Source: Afipia birgiae 34632 (lineage in GTDB: Bacteria > Pseudomonadota > Alphaproteobacteria > Rhizobiales > Xanthobacteraceae). From it: a DNA stretch of 58,830 nucleotides. The stretch is from assembly GCF_000308295.2 (NCBI RefSeq), contig NZ_HG326652.1, positions 1,555,054 to 1,613,883 on the forward strand, given 5' to 3'. A model generated the notes under the pieces. That model saw only the letters and a list, made by a program, of their open reading frames with translations, did no database searches and was not told where the DNA came from. Made by a program: the position numbers and the translations under genes. Position 1 is the first letter of the stretch, and each line of letters opens with the position of its first letter. Positions 15,997-25,487 of this stretch are shown here, piece by piece.

Positions 15997-18900
15997 TCAC
16001 TTCGCCGGCAGCGCGGTGCCGAGCGGTCCCACGTCGGTGTAGTCGCCGGTCTGGTGATGTCGGGCGCGGCGGCCGAGAATCAACCGGCTGATGGCCGGCA
16101 GCACGAAGAGCGTAAGCAGCGTCGCCGTGACGAGACCGAAGATCACGACAATGGCGAGCGGCTTCTGAACCTCGGCGCCGGTGCCTGTGGCTATCGCCAT
16201 CGGCACAAAGCCGATCGCCGGCACAATGCCGGTCATCAGCACGGCGCGAACACGTTCCATCATCCCCTCAACGATGGCTTCGTCGAGCGGGCGGTCAGCC
16301 TCAATGCGCTGCCGAATGCTTGTCATCACGACGAGACCGTTCAACACCGTCACACCCGACAACACGATAAAGCCGACGGCGGCCGAGATCGAGAATGGCA
16401 ATCCCGCGAAAAACAGCCCGAAGGCGCCTCCGGCCAATCCCAACGGTATCGCCGAATATACCGCGAGAGCGGGCGCCACTCCGCCAAGTGCTACCATCAA
16501 GATGACAAAGATGGCGACGAACACGATAGGAATAACGATGGAGAGCCGGGCAGAGGCCGCTTGCAGATTCTCGAACTGACCGCCCCATTCCACATACATG
16601 CCAGGCGGTAGCTGGACGCCCTGTCGAACCCGATCTTGAGCCTGAGCAACATACGAGCCGAGATCTTGACCCCGCACGTTGGCCTGGATCACAACGCGCC
16701 GCTTTCCGTTCTCCCGGCTGACCTGATTAAGCCCCTCGGAAAAGCCGAATCGGACAAGCTCGCGCAGCGGCACCGACGCGCGCGACCCGGCGCCATCATC
16801 CGGCAGCATGACGGGGAGCGCACCAACGGCGTCAAGGTCGTCGCGGGTGGCATTGCTCAGACGCACGACAACGTCGAAGCGGCGGTCGCCTTCAAAGACC
16901 AACCCCGATTCTCGGCCTCCAAGCGCTGCGGCGACCGTGTCCGTCACCTCTTGGAGAGACAGTCCGAAACGGGCGATGGCGTCACGATCGAACTGCAGTT
17001 CGAGCGTGGGAAAACCGGCGGTCTGCTCGACCCGGAGGTCGGCAGTTCCCGGCACGGCTTGGAGTGCTCTGGCGATCTCGGCTGCAGTGACGCTCATCTG
17101 GTCGAGGTCGTCGCCATACAGCTTGACCGCAACGTCCCCGCGGACCCCGGCGATCAGCTCGTTGAAGCGCTGCTCAATCGGCTGACTGAGTTCGAAACCC
17201 GTTCCGAGCGCACCCTTCAACGTGCGCTCGACCCGCTCGATCACCTCCGCCTTCGTATCAACCCCGTCAGGCCACGCCTCTCGCGGCTTGAGGATCATAA
17301 TCGCGTCGGAGAAGTTCTGCGGCATCGGGTCGGCCGCCACCTCGGCCGTTCCGGTCCGGGCATAAACGTACGCGACTTCGGGGAGCGCCGAGATTGATCG
17401 TTCAAGCGATCTCTCCATGGCCAGCGATTGCTCCAGGGAGGTGGAAGGTACACGGACGAACAGCGCGGAAAGATCGCCCTCGTCCAGCTGCGGGATGAAT
17501 TCGCGTCCGAGGGAGGTGAACAAGGTGGCCGCGACCAGAAACGTGCCAACGCCGGCCCCGATCCAAGGCCAGGGCCGATTTACCACTCCCCGCAGAACCG
17601 GCTCATAACGCTTCTTGGTCCAGGCGATCGCCTTGACCTCCTTCTCGGCCACGCGACCTCGGATCAAGAGCGCCACCATCGCTGGAACGAACGTCAACGA
17701 GAGGATGAAGGCACCAGCAAGCGCCAGCATAACCGTGATCGCCATCGGCGAGAAGGTCTTGCCCTCGACCCCGGTGAAGGTCAGCAACGGCGCGAAGACA
17801 AGGAAGATGATCGCCTGGCCATAGATGGTAGGGCGCACCATTTCCCGTGACGCCTCGAACACTTCATGCAGCCGTTCGGGCAGGTTGAGCAGCCGCCCCT
17901 CCTGGTGTTGTCGCTCGGCGAGCCGTCGCAAACAGTTCTCGATAATGATAATCGAGCCATCGACGATCAGACCGAAATCCAGAGCGCCTAGGCTCATCAG
18001 ATTTCCTGAAACCCCGTAGTAGTTCATGCCGATGGCCATCAGCAGGAATGAGAGTGGAATGACCGCCGCCGCGATGAGCGCGGCCCTGATGTTACCGAGA
18101 AGCCAGAACAACACCGCGACGACGAGCAGCGCACCCTCTACCAGATTGCGCTCGACCGTCCCGATGGTGGCGTCGACCAGCTCGGAGCGATCGTAGAGCG
18201 TCGTAACCGTTATGCCTGGGGGCAAAGTCTGGCGCACCGCGTCCAGACGTTCGGCCGCGTCACGCGCGACGACCCGACTGTTGCCTCCGGCGATCATGAG
18301 CGCGGTGCCTATCACTGTCTCCCGACCATTCATGGAGGCTGCGCCGGTACGCAACTCGCCGCCAATCCGCACATCGGCAACATCGCGGACAGCGACGGCA
18401 ACTCCATTACGCGTCGCGACATTCGCGCGCGCGATTTCGTCAATCGAGCGGATGCGAGCATCCGCTCGGACCAGGAATGCTTCACCTGCGCGCTGCACGA
18501 AGTTTGCGCCAACCGATATGTTCGCTCTCTCGAGCGCTTCGGCGAGTTCCGAGAACGAGACCCCGTACGAGGCGAGCCGGGCGGCATCGGGTTGCACGAG
18601 GTATTGCTTCTCGTAACCGCCTATCGAGTCGACGCCGGCCACGCCTTTGACGCCTCGAAGCTGCGGCCTGATAATCCAGTCCTGGACGGTGCGGAGGTAC
18701 GCTAACCTTGCCACCTCATCGGTCAGTCGCTCACCCTCCGGCGTCAGGAAACTGCCGTCGGGTTGCGGCCCAGGCCGTCCAGCGACGCGGGGAACAGCCT
18801 TGGATCCAGCCGAGGCATAATCAACCCCCCACATCAGCACCTCGCCCAGTCCCGTTGAGATCGGTCCCATTCGAGGCTCAACATTTGCCGGGAGGCTCTC

Positions 18901-19254
18901 GCCCGCTTGAGACAAACGCTCCCCTACCTGTTGACGCGCGAAGTACAGGTCGACGTCGTCAGCGAAGACAGCCGTCACTTGGCTGAAGCCGTTCCGCGAA
19001 ATCGAGCGCGTAGATTGCAGGCCGGGAATGCCAGCCATTGCCGTTTCGATAGGAAACGTCACCAGTCGCTCCATATCGAGCGGACCGAAAGCGGGCGCAG
19101 AAGTGTTGATTTGCACCTGCTTGTTGGTGATGTCGGGAACTGCGTCGATCGGAAGCCGTGTCAATTGCACGACGCCGTAAGCGGCGACGGCGAGCGTGAT
19201 GAAGACGACCGCCCAACGAAAACGGATGGCAGCGTCGAGAAGGCGCAAAATCAT
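15997..19254 (-). CDS. czcA: CzcA/CusA-family RND heavy-metal efflux pump
   Basis: This 1,085-residue inner-membrane proton antiporter belongs to the HME class of the RND superfamily and drives metal ions out through a CzcB-CzcC-type conduit. Landmarks include the N-terminal helix with RLPIDAVPDITNKQVQINT and periplasmic porter loops. In the fourth helix, ALDFGLIVDGSIIIIENCLRRL carries the proton-relay acids in the D...D...E arrangement of Zn/Co/Cd (HME1-like) pumps. The length is typical. It is the third gene of a leftward czcC-czcB-czcA operon, with 73 bp between czcB and its start. Confidence 0.95.
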   Translation of the reverse strand: MILRLLDAAIRFRWAVVFITLAVAAYGVVQLTRLPIDAVPDITNKQVQINTSAPAFGPLDMERLVTFPIETAMAGIPGLQSTRSISRNGFSQVTAVFADDVDLYFARQQVGERLSQAGESLPANVEPRMGPISTGLGEVLMWGVDYASAGSKAVPRVAGRPGPQPDGSFLTPEGERLTDEVARLAYLRTVQDWIIRPQLRGVKGVAGVDSIGGYEKQYLVQPDAARLASYGVSFSELAEALERANISVGANFVQRAGEAFLVRADARIRSIDEIARANVATRNGVAVAVRDVADVRIGGELRTGAASMNGRETVIGTALMIAGGNSRVVARDAAERLDAVRQTLPPGITVTTLYDRSELVDATIGTVERNLVEGALLVVAVLFWLLGNIRAALIAAAVIPLSFLLMAIGMNYYGVSGNLMSLGALDFGLIVDGSIIIIENCLRRLAERQHQEGRLLNLPERLHEVFEASREMVRPTIYGQAIIFLVFAPLLTFTGVEGKTFSPMAITVMLALAGAFILSLTFVPAMVALLIRGRVAEKEVKAIAWTKKRYEPVLRGVVNRPWPWIGAGVGTFLVAATLFTSLGREFIPQLDEGDLSALFVRVPSTSLEQSLAMERSLERSISALPEVAYVYARTGTAEVAADPMPQNFSDAIMILKPREAWPDGVDTKAEVIERVERTLKGALGTGFELSQPIEQRFNELIAGVRGDVAVKLYGDDLDQMSVTAAEIARALQAVPGTADLRVEQTAGFPTLELQFDRDAIARFGLSLQEVTDTVAAALGGRESGLVFEGDRRFDVVVRLSNATRDDLDAVGALPVMLPDDGAGSRASVPLRELVRFGFSEGLNQVSRENGKRRVVIQANVRGQDLGSYVAQAQDRVRQGVQLPPGMYVEWGGQFENLQAASARLSIVIPIVFVAIFVILMVALGGVAPALAVYSAIPLGLAGGAFGLFFAGLPFSISAAVGFIVLSGVTVLNGLVVMTSIRQRIEADRPLDEAIVEGMMERVRAVLMTGIVPAIGFVPMAIATGTGAEVQKPLAIVVIFGLVTATLLTLFVLPAISRLILGRRARHHQTGDYTDVGPLGTALPAK

Positions 19255-19327
19255 GACTGCACGGCCTTTGCTACGGGCGCTGCGACGCGCCGGCCAACGA
19301 AAGAGAGGGCGGGGCGACGTGCGGACT

Positions 19328-20509
19328 TCACTCTTCCGCCTCCTCTTTGCCGAGTTCAGACTTGAGGAGGAATGCTCCCGCAGTCACCACCTCGGCCTCG
19401 GGCCTCAAACCGGCGAGAATCTCGACGCGTCCGCCGCTTCGCGCGCCGATCGTCACCGGTGTCGCCTGGAAGCCTCCCCTTGTCCGGACGAACACGACCT
19501 CGCGGCCTTCCACCGACTGAATGGCGCCTTCGGAAAGCACGATCCGGTCACTGCGGGGCGCGGCTTGCGGCGTGATGCGAACCCGCAGACCCTGACCGGG
19601 TGTGAGCCCGTCGACACCGTCGGGAACAAGAACCACGGTCGCCGCCCGGCTCTCCGCGTCAACACTGGGTGTAAGCGCTCGGACAATCGCGCGGCGGGTC
19701 TCGCCGTTGCCGAGTTCCAGCGTCGCTCGATCACCAGGTCGGATGCGGCGCGCATCAGCGGACGTGACCGCAGCTTCGACCTGGATGCGGCTGGGGTCAG
19801 CGACACGAAATAGCTCTGCCCCGGCCGAAACATAAGCTCCGAGTTCGGTGCTGACCTTCGTGATCCGACCCGAGATTAGGCTGGAAACCGCAATGGATCG
19901 ACCATCGGCGCTGAGTCGGGCGGCGGCAGCAGCTCGCTGCGTTCGCAGAAGTTCCGCATCGGCTTCCGTGAGCGTAGCCTGCGCGGCCTCCAAATCTTGC
20001 CGCGCCGTGACCCGGGCGCCGTAGAGCCGCTGCTCGCGAGCGTACGCTTGGCGCGCCGCAGTGGACCGCGCGCTGGCTGCGGCGCGTTCGGCGGCGATGG
20101 TCGCAGCCTCACGGCTTTCCAGCACTGCCACGGTTTCCCCAGCGCGAACAGGCTCACCGAGCCGCTTGTTGATCCGCACGACGGCGCCGTCCACCCGCGC
20201 GGTGAGCGCCGCCTCTCCCTGCGGAGACGCAGTGACATTGGCTTGCGCGAGGATCTCGGCAGCTATCGAGCCGAGAATCGCACGCTCCGTACGGATGCCC
20301 AGCGCAGCCGATCGCGCGGCCTCAACGGGCACGAACCCCTCGGGGCTGCTCGCGCCTTCGGCTGTCTCGTCAGCCATCTTTGCTGTGGCGGGCGCATCAC
20401 CGCTGGGAGCGAGGACGGTCCGACCGAGCATGACGCCGCCGGCGCCGATAGCGACGGCCAATCCAGCCGCCGCCGCCAGCATTCGTCTGCGACGATTGAT
20501 AAAGATCAT
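19328..20509 (-). CDS. czcB: CzcB-type membrane fusion protein
   Basis: This 393-residue periplasmic adaptor links CzcA to the outer-membrane channel. A membrane anchor (MLAAAAGLAVAIGAGGVMLG) is followed by a barrel-sandwich lipoyl-like segment (ANVTASPQGEAALTARVDGAVVRINKRLGEPVRAG). Then come a coiled-coil hairpin (REAATIAAERAAASARSTAARQ) and the beta-barrel domain. The ATG at 20,509 follows GAGGAG; an in-frame GTG 15 bp upstream would overlap the czcC stop. There is no obvious His-rich metal-binding head such as CzcB of Cupriavidus has. Confidence 0.93.
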   Translation of the reverse strand: MIFINRRRRMLAAAAGLAVAIGAGGVMLGRTVLAPSGDAPATAKMADETAEGASSPEGFVPVEAARSAALGIRTERAILGSIAAEILAQANVTASPQGEAALTARVDGAVVRINKRLGEPVRAGETVAVLESREAATIAAERAAASARSTAARQAYAREQRLYGARVTARQDLEAAQATLTEADAELLRTQRAAAAARLSADGRSIAVSSLISGRITKVSTELGAYVSAGAELFRVADPSRIQVEAAVTSADARRIRPGDRATLELGNGETRRAIVRALTPSVDAESRAATVVLVPDGVDGLTPGQGLRVRITPQAAPRSDRIVLSEGAIQSVEGREVVFVRTRGGFQATPVTIGARSGGRVEILAGLRPEAEVVTAGAFLLKSELGKEEAEE

Positions 20510-20520
20510 GGACTTGCTCC

Positions 20521-21855
20521 TCACTGGCCGGCGGCGCGGGAGAGCGCTGCCGCGGCGGTGGCGCGAGCAAGCCGCGCCTCGATCAACTCGCCCTGTGCCG
20601 TTGCGAAGGCCTCCTGCGCGTCGAGCAGCTCAAGAAGCGAACTCCGACCCGCCCTGTACGAAAGGTCGGTCAAACGAAGCGCTTCCCGCGCTTCGGGCAC
20701 TGCCGCAGTTTCAAATGCTTGGACCCGTGCATCGGCGGCCGCGAGCGCCGTCTCAGCATTACTAATCGTTGCCGCGGCCTGAGCGACCGCAGCTTCCCGC
20801 CGAGCTTCGGCGGCCCGAACCCCCGCCCGAGCGGCTGCGATGTTCCCGCGGTTTCGGTCGAAGAGCGGAAGGGGCACGGACACGCCGGCGAGAAGGGTAC
20901 GATCACCGGTCTCTGCTATGTGACGCACGCCGAAGCCGATGGACGGATCGAGCCGGGTGGCGGCGCGCTCCTGGGCTACGCCGGCTTCGGCCGCCGTGCG
21001 TTCCGCATCGGCGAGCCGAACTTCCAATGTTCGCAGAGGATCCAAGGCGGCAGCAGCGCTCGAGAACGGGGAATCGCGCAAAACTGCAGGGGCCACCCGA
21101 CCGCCGAGGAGGACACCTAAAGACAACCGTGCCGCGCTCTCGTCGGCCTCTGCTGCCCGAAGGGCGGCGTCAGCTTGCGCCAACGCAGTGCTCGCACGAA
21201 GCGCGCGGAGAGGTGGCTCGCGGCCGGCGTCGACCAGCTCGTTAGCGATACGCGCGAGGTCGGTCGCCCGCTGATGGTTGCCTCGCGCCAGTTCCAGACG
21301 ATCACGCGCCGCCAAGGCGGCGGCGAACCCGTTTCGGACGTTCTGGAAAAGGTCTGCCCTGGCGATCGCCAATCGCAACTCCTGGACCGCGAGCGCAGCT
21401 TCGGCGGCCGATACTCGCGCTCGCCGACGGCCACCAATATCGAGGCGCTGATTGAGCGACACAGTCGTCTCGGTGCCGTTTAGGCCAGAGTAAGGGCCGG
21501 TCCCAGCGAAGTTCTCGACCTCCACATTCAACTCCGGATTGGGTCGCACTCCTGCCTGCCGCAGCCTTGCGCGGGCCGCGTCGACCTCTGCCTGCTCCGC
21601 CACGATGGTCGGGGATCGAGCGATTGCCTCCGCAAGTGCGTCGGCAACGCTGAGCGTAGTTGGGAGTGGCCCCGAACGGACGTCCGCTGAAGAAAGCGAA
21701 CGAGGCGGCGCGGAAGGTCCAGCTGTCGTGGCGGGCGCCTGCGGCGGTTCCGGTCGCCCCACTGGCGCGGCAATCGGCCCGCTGACCTGCGCCGACGCTG
21801 GGAAACTGATAATCGCTAGAGCTGCGGCGCTGGTAGCCGCATTTATGATGTTCAT
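20521..21855 (-). CDS. czcC: CzcC-type outer-membrane efflux channel
   Basis: This 444-residue protein of the TolC/OEP family forms the outer-membrane exit duct of the Czc pump. It has a signal peptide (AATSAAALAIISFPASAQ), a proline-rich linker, and two OEP repeats with long coiled coils. Characteristic pieces are LSVADALAEAIARSPTI, NPELNVEVENFAGTGPY and the second-repeat EALRLTDLSYRAGRSSLLELLDAQEA. The start is the ATG at 21,855; a longer upstream frame lacks a signal sequence. It follows the small exported-protein gene by about 55 bp and ends just before czcB. Confidence 0.93.
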   Translation of the reverse strand: MNIINAATSAAALAIISFPASAQVSGPIAAPVGRPEPPQAPATTAGPSAPPRSLSSADVRSGPLPTTLSVADALAEAIARSPTIVAEQAEVDAARARLRQAGVRPNPELNVEVENFAGTGPYSGLNGTETTVSLNQRLDIGGRRRARVSAAEAALAVQELRLAIARADLFQNVRNGFAAALAARDRLELARGNHQRATDLARIANELVDAGREPPLRALRASTALAQADAALRAAEADESAARLSLGVLLGGRVAPAVLRDSPFSSAAAALDPLRTLEVRLADAERTAAEAGVAQERAATRLDPSIGFGVRHIAETGDRTLLAGVSVPLPLFDRNRGNIAAARAGVRAAEARREAAVAQAAATISNAETALAAADARVQAFETAAVPEAREALRLTDLSYRAGRSSLLELLDAQEAFATAQGELIEARLARATAAAALSRAAGQ

Positions 21856-21910
21856 TGACGATTCCTGACAGATGTCGTGACCCACAGCGGGCCGGGCTCA
21901 AATGCGACTG

Positions 21911-22249
21911 TCAGGCTCTAGGTGGCCGCAACGTCTCGGCCGGATCAGCGCTTGGACGACGCTCCTCCTCAGCAATCATCACGTCTTGCTGCGAGGGTCC
22001 TGGTCGCGAACACACGCTCCTCAATTCCTGCAAAGGGACGTTGGCCCATTGGCAACGATCGTTGCACCGACCGCTCGTGCCGCCCTTATCAGAATGGCTC
22101 TGTAGAACGTCGACAGCGAGGGGAGAGACACTGACAATGGGTGACTTCACGCAATCCCATGGCGCCGCTGCGTGTGCCGCACCGCCGGCGCACAACGAGA
22201 TGACCAACACCAAGCAGACGAGAAAATGTGGGCGGGTCACCTCAAGCAC
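21911..22249 (-). CDS. Small exported protein heading the czcCBA operon
   Basis: This frame of about 112 residues starts at GTG 22,249 (or GTG 22,240). It has a clear signal peptide (PHFLVCLVLVISLCAGGAAHA) and a mature part with several Cys and His residues, then a proline/charge-rich tail. It lies between operator site 6 and czcC on the same strand. CzcI-like small periplasmic proteins occupy this spot in czcICBA operons, but I cannot show sequence homology, so the comparison is positional only. The upstream 23 residues of the open frame are Arg-rich and unlikely to be translated. Confidence 0.55.
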   Translation of the reverse strand: MLEVTRPHFLVCLVLVISLCAGGAAHAAAPWDCVKSPIVSVSPLAVDVLQSHSDKGGTSGRCNDRCQWANVPLQELRSVCSRPGPSQQDVMIAEEERRPSADPAETLRPPRA

Positions 22250-22393
22250 CCCAATCGTGCAGCTCGACCCCGCAGAACAGGAATGAGACCGCCGGCAACG
22301 CCGCCGACGTTCGCGCACCGTGGGCGTGCCCTGAGGCTATGCGATCTGCATTCTTGAAGCGCCATCCATCCACTCTCGACTCGAGGTTCGATG

Positions 22394-22424
22394 GATATGC
22401 CTTCTGTAGTGACTACAGGATCAA
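22394..22424 (-). promoter_or_regulatory. MerR-type operator/promoter, site 6 (czc operon)
   Basis: CTGTAGTGACTACAG at 22404-22418, -35 TTGATC (22419-22424), -10 CATATC (22394-22399), 19-bp spacer, reading leftward toward the small exported protein and czcCBA. Confidence 0.85.
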
Positions 22425-22555
22425 GGGATTTCTGCACAATGCGGCTTTGTCACAGCGAACAGAACTCGAATGCACGCGCTGCGTTGAGCGCGTGCATCCG
22501 GTCTGACGAAGCCGATCATCGCGTCGAGTGCTCCACGATGGACCACACGACTTCT

Positions 22556-22840
22556 TCAATCCTCACAGGGCTCCACTTTCTCGACGCGGCCGGTCGCGGC
22601 GTTCACGGTGAGCTCGACCTCCTTTCCGGACGCGTCCTTGGCGCAGACCTCATATGACGATCCTTCGCGTTCGATCTCCTCGATATCGCGATAACCCTGG
22701 GCCTCGACGCGAGCCGCGATCTCGCCAATCGAGAGCCGGGCTGGTTGGGACCGTGTCTGTGCAGTCGCCGAAGTGGAGACTACCGAAAGCAAGACAGCGG
22801 ATGCGCCGAATGCCGCTCGAGCAAAGACTGTGGAGAACAT
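22556..22840 (-). CDS. PepSY-domain exported protein
   Basis: This 94-residue protein has a signal peptide (ARAAFGASAVLLSVVSTSATAQ) and a single PepSY-like domain. The domain reads LSIGEIAARVEAQGYRDIEEIEREGSSYEV and continues to VNAATGRVEKVEPC. The ATG at 22,840 follows AAAGGGA. PepSY proteins are small periplasmic modules often found beside metal and redox systems; their role is mostly unknown. It is the third of three small exported genes transcribed leftward from operator site 7. Confidence 0.8.
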   Translation of the reverse strand: MFSTVFARAAFGASAVLLSVVSTSATAQTRSQPARLSIGEIAARVEAQGYRDIEEIEREGSSYEVCAKDASGKEVELTVNAATGRVEKVEPCED

Positions 22841-22954
22841 GATAACATTCCCTTTCAAAAACGATTTGCGGCCCAAGGGCCAGAGCGTCTCGGACATGCT
22901 GGACCGCGCCTAGGGTTTGAATTGAAGGGGCTGGTCTCGTCCGACGCGCCGAAC

Positions 22955-23185
22955 TCAGCCACGCGGACCACGCGCCCTAGATGTGGGGCGTCCATTGGTG
23001 TCTGGTTGTTGACCACACCGCACATAGACGCCCGGCACTTTCCCGGGCGGGCCGAACTGGCGCAGGCAGCGCTTCTCGTCGGCGGCTGTCGATGCACGAG
23101 GGCCGTCATGGCCAGTCGCGCACGCCGATAGCGCCAGCGTTGTCGCAGCCATGAGCGCGGCGGCGATCGGTCGATAATTGAGCAT
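22955..23185 (-). CDS. Small lipoprotein in metal regulon
   Basis: This 76-residue protein starts at 23,185 behind GGAGAAG. Its signal peptide ends in a lipobox (LALSACATG), so it should be a lipid-anchored periplasmic protein and a substrate for LspA. The mature part is basic with two further cysteines (RCLRQFGPPGKVPGVYVRC). It lies between a Cys-rich exported protein and a PepSY protein in the same direction. No family recognised. Confidence 0.65.
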   Translation of the reverse strand: MLNYRPIAAALMAATTLALSACATGHDGPRASTAADEKRCLRQFGPPGKVPGVYVRCGQQPDTNGRPTSRARGPRG

Positions 23186-23209
23186 AATCTTCTCCGAAGG
23201 TTCAGGATG

Positions 23210-23560
23210 TCACTGCGGTGTCGCACTCGCTTGGTGGCGTCCCGGCTTCGGAGGGTGAAAGGCGGCATAAGTCGGCCCAGGCGACAGGCGATCCTCGGGA
23301 GGTCTAGTCCAGCCGACCTGGCTCCTGACACACGGCCTCGCGGCAGCCGCCGATGGGGCCGTAAAGCCCCCTATGCAAGGACAACCCGGACAAGGCGCCA
23401 AGCGCGTTGCGGGTCGATCGCGTTGATGTTCATCGCTCAGACCACCGCTACTCACCGTAGTCTCACCGCTGACAGGTGCTGCCGTCGCTGAACATGGCGT
23501 CATGGCGATGGCAAAGCCGGCAAGGAGGACTAGTACCACCAGGCGAGCGCCAACGGACAT
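23210..23560 (-). CDS. Cys-rich exported protein of unknown function
   Basis: This frame of about 116 residues starts at ATG 23,560 (MSVGARLVVLVLLAGFAIA, signal peptide). The mature part holds CPGCPC followed by GGF, several other Cys and His residues and a proline-rich C-terminus. It resembles short periplasmic proteins seen in metal-resistance loci, but I cannot name a family. It is the first gene behind operator site 7, with a leader of about 228 bp that shows no gene I can support. Reading-frame quality is moderate. Confidence 0.5.
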   Translation of the reverse strand: MSVGARLVVLVLLAGFAIAMTPCSATAAPVSGETTVSSGGLSDEHQRDRPATRLAPCPGCPCIGGFTAPSAAAARPCVRSQVGWTRPPEDRLSPGPTYAAFHPPKPGRHQASATPQ

Positions 23561-23787
23561 GGAGCGAGACAAACATCTTTGCAGCGTTGTGCTCGCCGAA
23601 GATTCGTTTGCCTTCACCGCCACAGGCTCGCCCTAGAGCGACGCGTCGCATCACCATCACTAGAGCGCACCGTGCCGGCGCCATCCAGCACAGCAGGGTC
23701 ACCCATGGATGGGCGCGGCCAAATCAAGCCCAGATCTGACAATGCGTCATATGCCATCCGTCCACTCGCGACTCGGGGTTTAGCGGG

Positions 23788-23818
23788 CATATGCTCCCTG
23801 TAGCCACTACAGAATCAA
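23788..23818 (-). promoter_or_regulatory. MerR-type operator/promoter, site 7 (small exported proteins)
   Basis: CTGTAGCCACTACAG at 23798-23812, -35 TTGATT (23813-23818), -10 CATATG (23788-23793), 19-bp spacer, reading leftward. It is the right-hand limit of the metal region; the tauE-like gene beyond ends just before it and belongs to another operon. Confidence 0.8.
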
Positions 23819-23869
23819 ATTGTTCTTAGCTCCGGGCAGCTCGCCGGCGGCGCGATCGGAACTACTGCA

Positions 23870-24646
23870 TCATCTCAGCGAGCCCGAACTGCGGTAGATC
23901 ACATAGACCGCAACGACGAAAATCAGCCCGGCGAAAACCCGATTGAGCAGACCCGTGCGAGACGCGAGATGTGTCGAGGCAAGCGTTCCGATCGCACCGC
24001 CGGCGATCCCGCTCACGATGAACTCGGTCGCGATCGTCCAATCCACCAACCCTGTGGCTGCATAGTTGATCGCCGTCGCCAGTCCGAAGGTGCCGACTGC
24101 GAGCAGAGAGGAACCAATTGCCGAGATCGTGGACATCCCGGTGGCAAGGATCAGTCCGGGGACGATCAGGAAGCCCCCGCCGATGCCGAAGAAACCGGAG
24201 ACGCCGCCAGCAATCAGAGCAACTATGCCCGTCACCGCGCACATGCGCCAATCGACGCGACGCGGACTACCACCTTCGTTCTTGCGCGGACGCAGCATCA
24301 GACCGCCGACCACCATCATCAGTAGGCCGAACAGGAACAGCAAATGCTGGCCGTCGATCGCCTTTCCGAGCGTCGATCCGGCAAGGGCGCCTATCGTCCC
24401 GACCAAAGCGAACAGGATCGCGCAGCGCCACCAGATATGCCCATTTCGGGCGTGGACGATCAGATTGATATAGGCGTTCACCGAGACGGCAAGCGCGCCC
24501 GTGCCGATAGCCACATGTGGATTGGCGACACCGACGACATATAGCAGCAACGGTGTTGCCAGGATCGAACCACCCCCGCCGATCAAGCCAAGGGTGAAGC
24601 CGATCAGCGCGCCCGCACCAAGGGCAAGAAACACGGCCTCGCTCAC
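23870..24646 (-). CDS. TauE/SafE-family sulfite/organosulfur exporter
   Basis: This 258-residue membrane protein has about eight helices and the duplicated TauE motifs: TLGLIGGGGSILATPLLLYVVG near the N-terminus and GVSGFFGIGGGFLIVPGLILATGM in the second half. Family members export sulfite, sulfoacetate or related sulfur anions. It is the last gene of a leftward operon blh-bigR-pmpA-pmpB-tauE and overlaps the preceding gene by 4 bp. In BigR operons this permease is thought to remove sulfite made from persulfide oxidation. Confidence 0.9.
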   Translation of the reverse strand: MSEAVFLALGAGALIGFTLGLIGGGGSILATPLLLYVVGVANPHVAIGTGALAVSVNAYINLIVHARNGHIWWRCAILFALVGTIGALAGSTLGKAIDGQHLLFLFGLLMMVVGGLMLRPRKNEGGSPRRVDWRMCAVTGIVALIAGGVSGFFGIGGGFLIVPGLILATGMSTISAIGSSLLAVGTFGLATAINYAATGLVDWTIATEFIVSGIAGGAIGTLASTHLASRTGLLNRVFAGLIFVVAVYVIYRSSGSLR

Positions 24647-25077
24647 GCCGCTCGCCCCTGAGCGAGGCGGTCATGAACGACCATGCCGATCACCATGGCA
24701 ACGACGAAGGCTACGACCGGCATGAGGCCGAGTGACAGGGCTGACAGCGCCGGGCCGGGGCAAAGACCCGCCAGGCCCCAGCCGACGCCGAAGATCGCGG
24801 AGCCAATGACCAAGCGCGCGTCAATCTTCGTCGAGATCGGCAGATGAAAGACCGTATCCAGCATCGGACGCGCCATGCGGCGCTTGAGCGTCATCCCGAT
24901 CATGGCGACGGCGACGGCGCCACCGAGTACGAAGGCAAGGCTGGGATCCCAGGCTCCGAACACATCTAGGAAGCCCTGCACGCGAGCTGGATCAAGCATC
25001 CCCGATAGTGAGAGGCCAATGCCAAAGACTGCCCCGGCGCCGAGCGCAACGGCACCTTGCGAAATGCGATTCGTCAT
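24643..25077 (-). CDS. YeeE/YedE (PmpB-like) sulfur-transport half-protein
   Basis: This 144-residue protein, from ATG 25,077 (MTNRISQGAVALG), is the second half of a split YeeE/YedE transporter. The family signature FGVGWGLAGLCPGPALSAL contains the Cys thought to pass sulfur. About four membrane segments are visible. It overlaps pmpA-like and tauE-like genes by 4 bp on each side, so translation is coupled. The full-length YeeE family takes up thiosulfate; the split pair is common beside BigR/Blh. Confidence 0.88.
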   Translation of the reverse strand: MTNRISQGAVALGAGAVFGIGLSLSGMLDPARVQGFLDVFGAWDPSLAFVLGGAVAVAMIGMTLKRRMARPMLDTVFHLPISTKIDARLVIGSAIFGVGWGLAGLCPGPALSALSLGLMPVVAFVVAMVIGMVVHDRLAQGRAA

Positions 25078-25487
25078 AGCCCCGCCATCCGCATCGATGT
25101 GACCGTAAGGATCCCGGCCAAGAGGAAGGCGGCGACCGCTGCCATTGATCGGCGTGAGAAGCCTGCAAGGCCGAGGACGCCGTGGCCGCTGGTGCAGCCG
25201 GATCCCATGCGCGTACCGAAGCCGACAAGCAGCCCAGCGATGACGATGGTCGGCATCGAGGCAGTTATCGTGACGGCAGGCCAATGGCCGAACAGGACCA
25301 GATAGAGCGGCGGCCCCATCACGAGCCCGATCACGAAGGCTGCATTGGCCGAAAGCTGCGCGCCCTGCACGAGACGCCCGGCAATACCGCTGACACCGGC
25401 GATACGGCCGTTGAGCAAGAGAAGCATGGCGGCCGAGAGTCCGATCAGCATGCCGCCGAGAAGTGAGGGCCAATAGGGGAAGGTCAT
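25074..25487 (-). CDS. YeeE/YedE (PmpA-like) sulfur-transport half-protein
   Basis: This 137-residue membrane protein is the first half of the split YeeE/YedE transporter. It carries GFGTRMGSGCTSGHGVLGLAGFSRRS, the N-terminal Cys signature. It begins inside the bigR stop (4-bp overlap) and ends inside the next gene. With the partner it should form a complete sulfur-anion channel in the inner membrane. Confidence 0.88.
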   Translation of the reverse strand: MTFPYWPSLLGGMLIGLSAAMLLLLNGRIAGVSGIAGRLVQGAQLSANAAFVIGLVMGPPLYLVLFGHWPAVTITASMPTIVIAGLLVGFGTRMGSGCTSGHGVLGLAGFSRRSMAAVAAFLLAGILTVTSMRMAGL

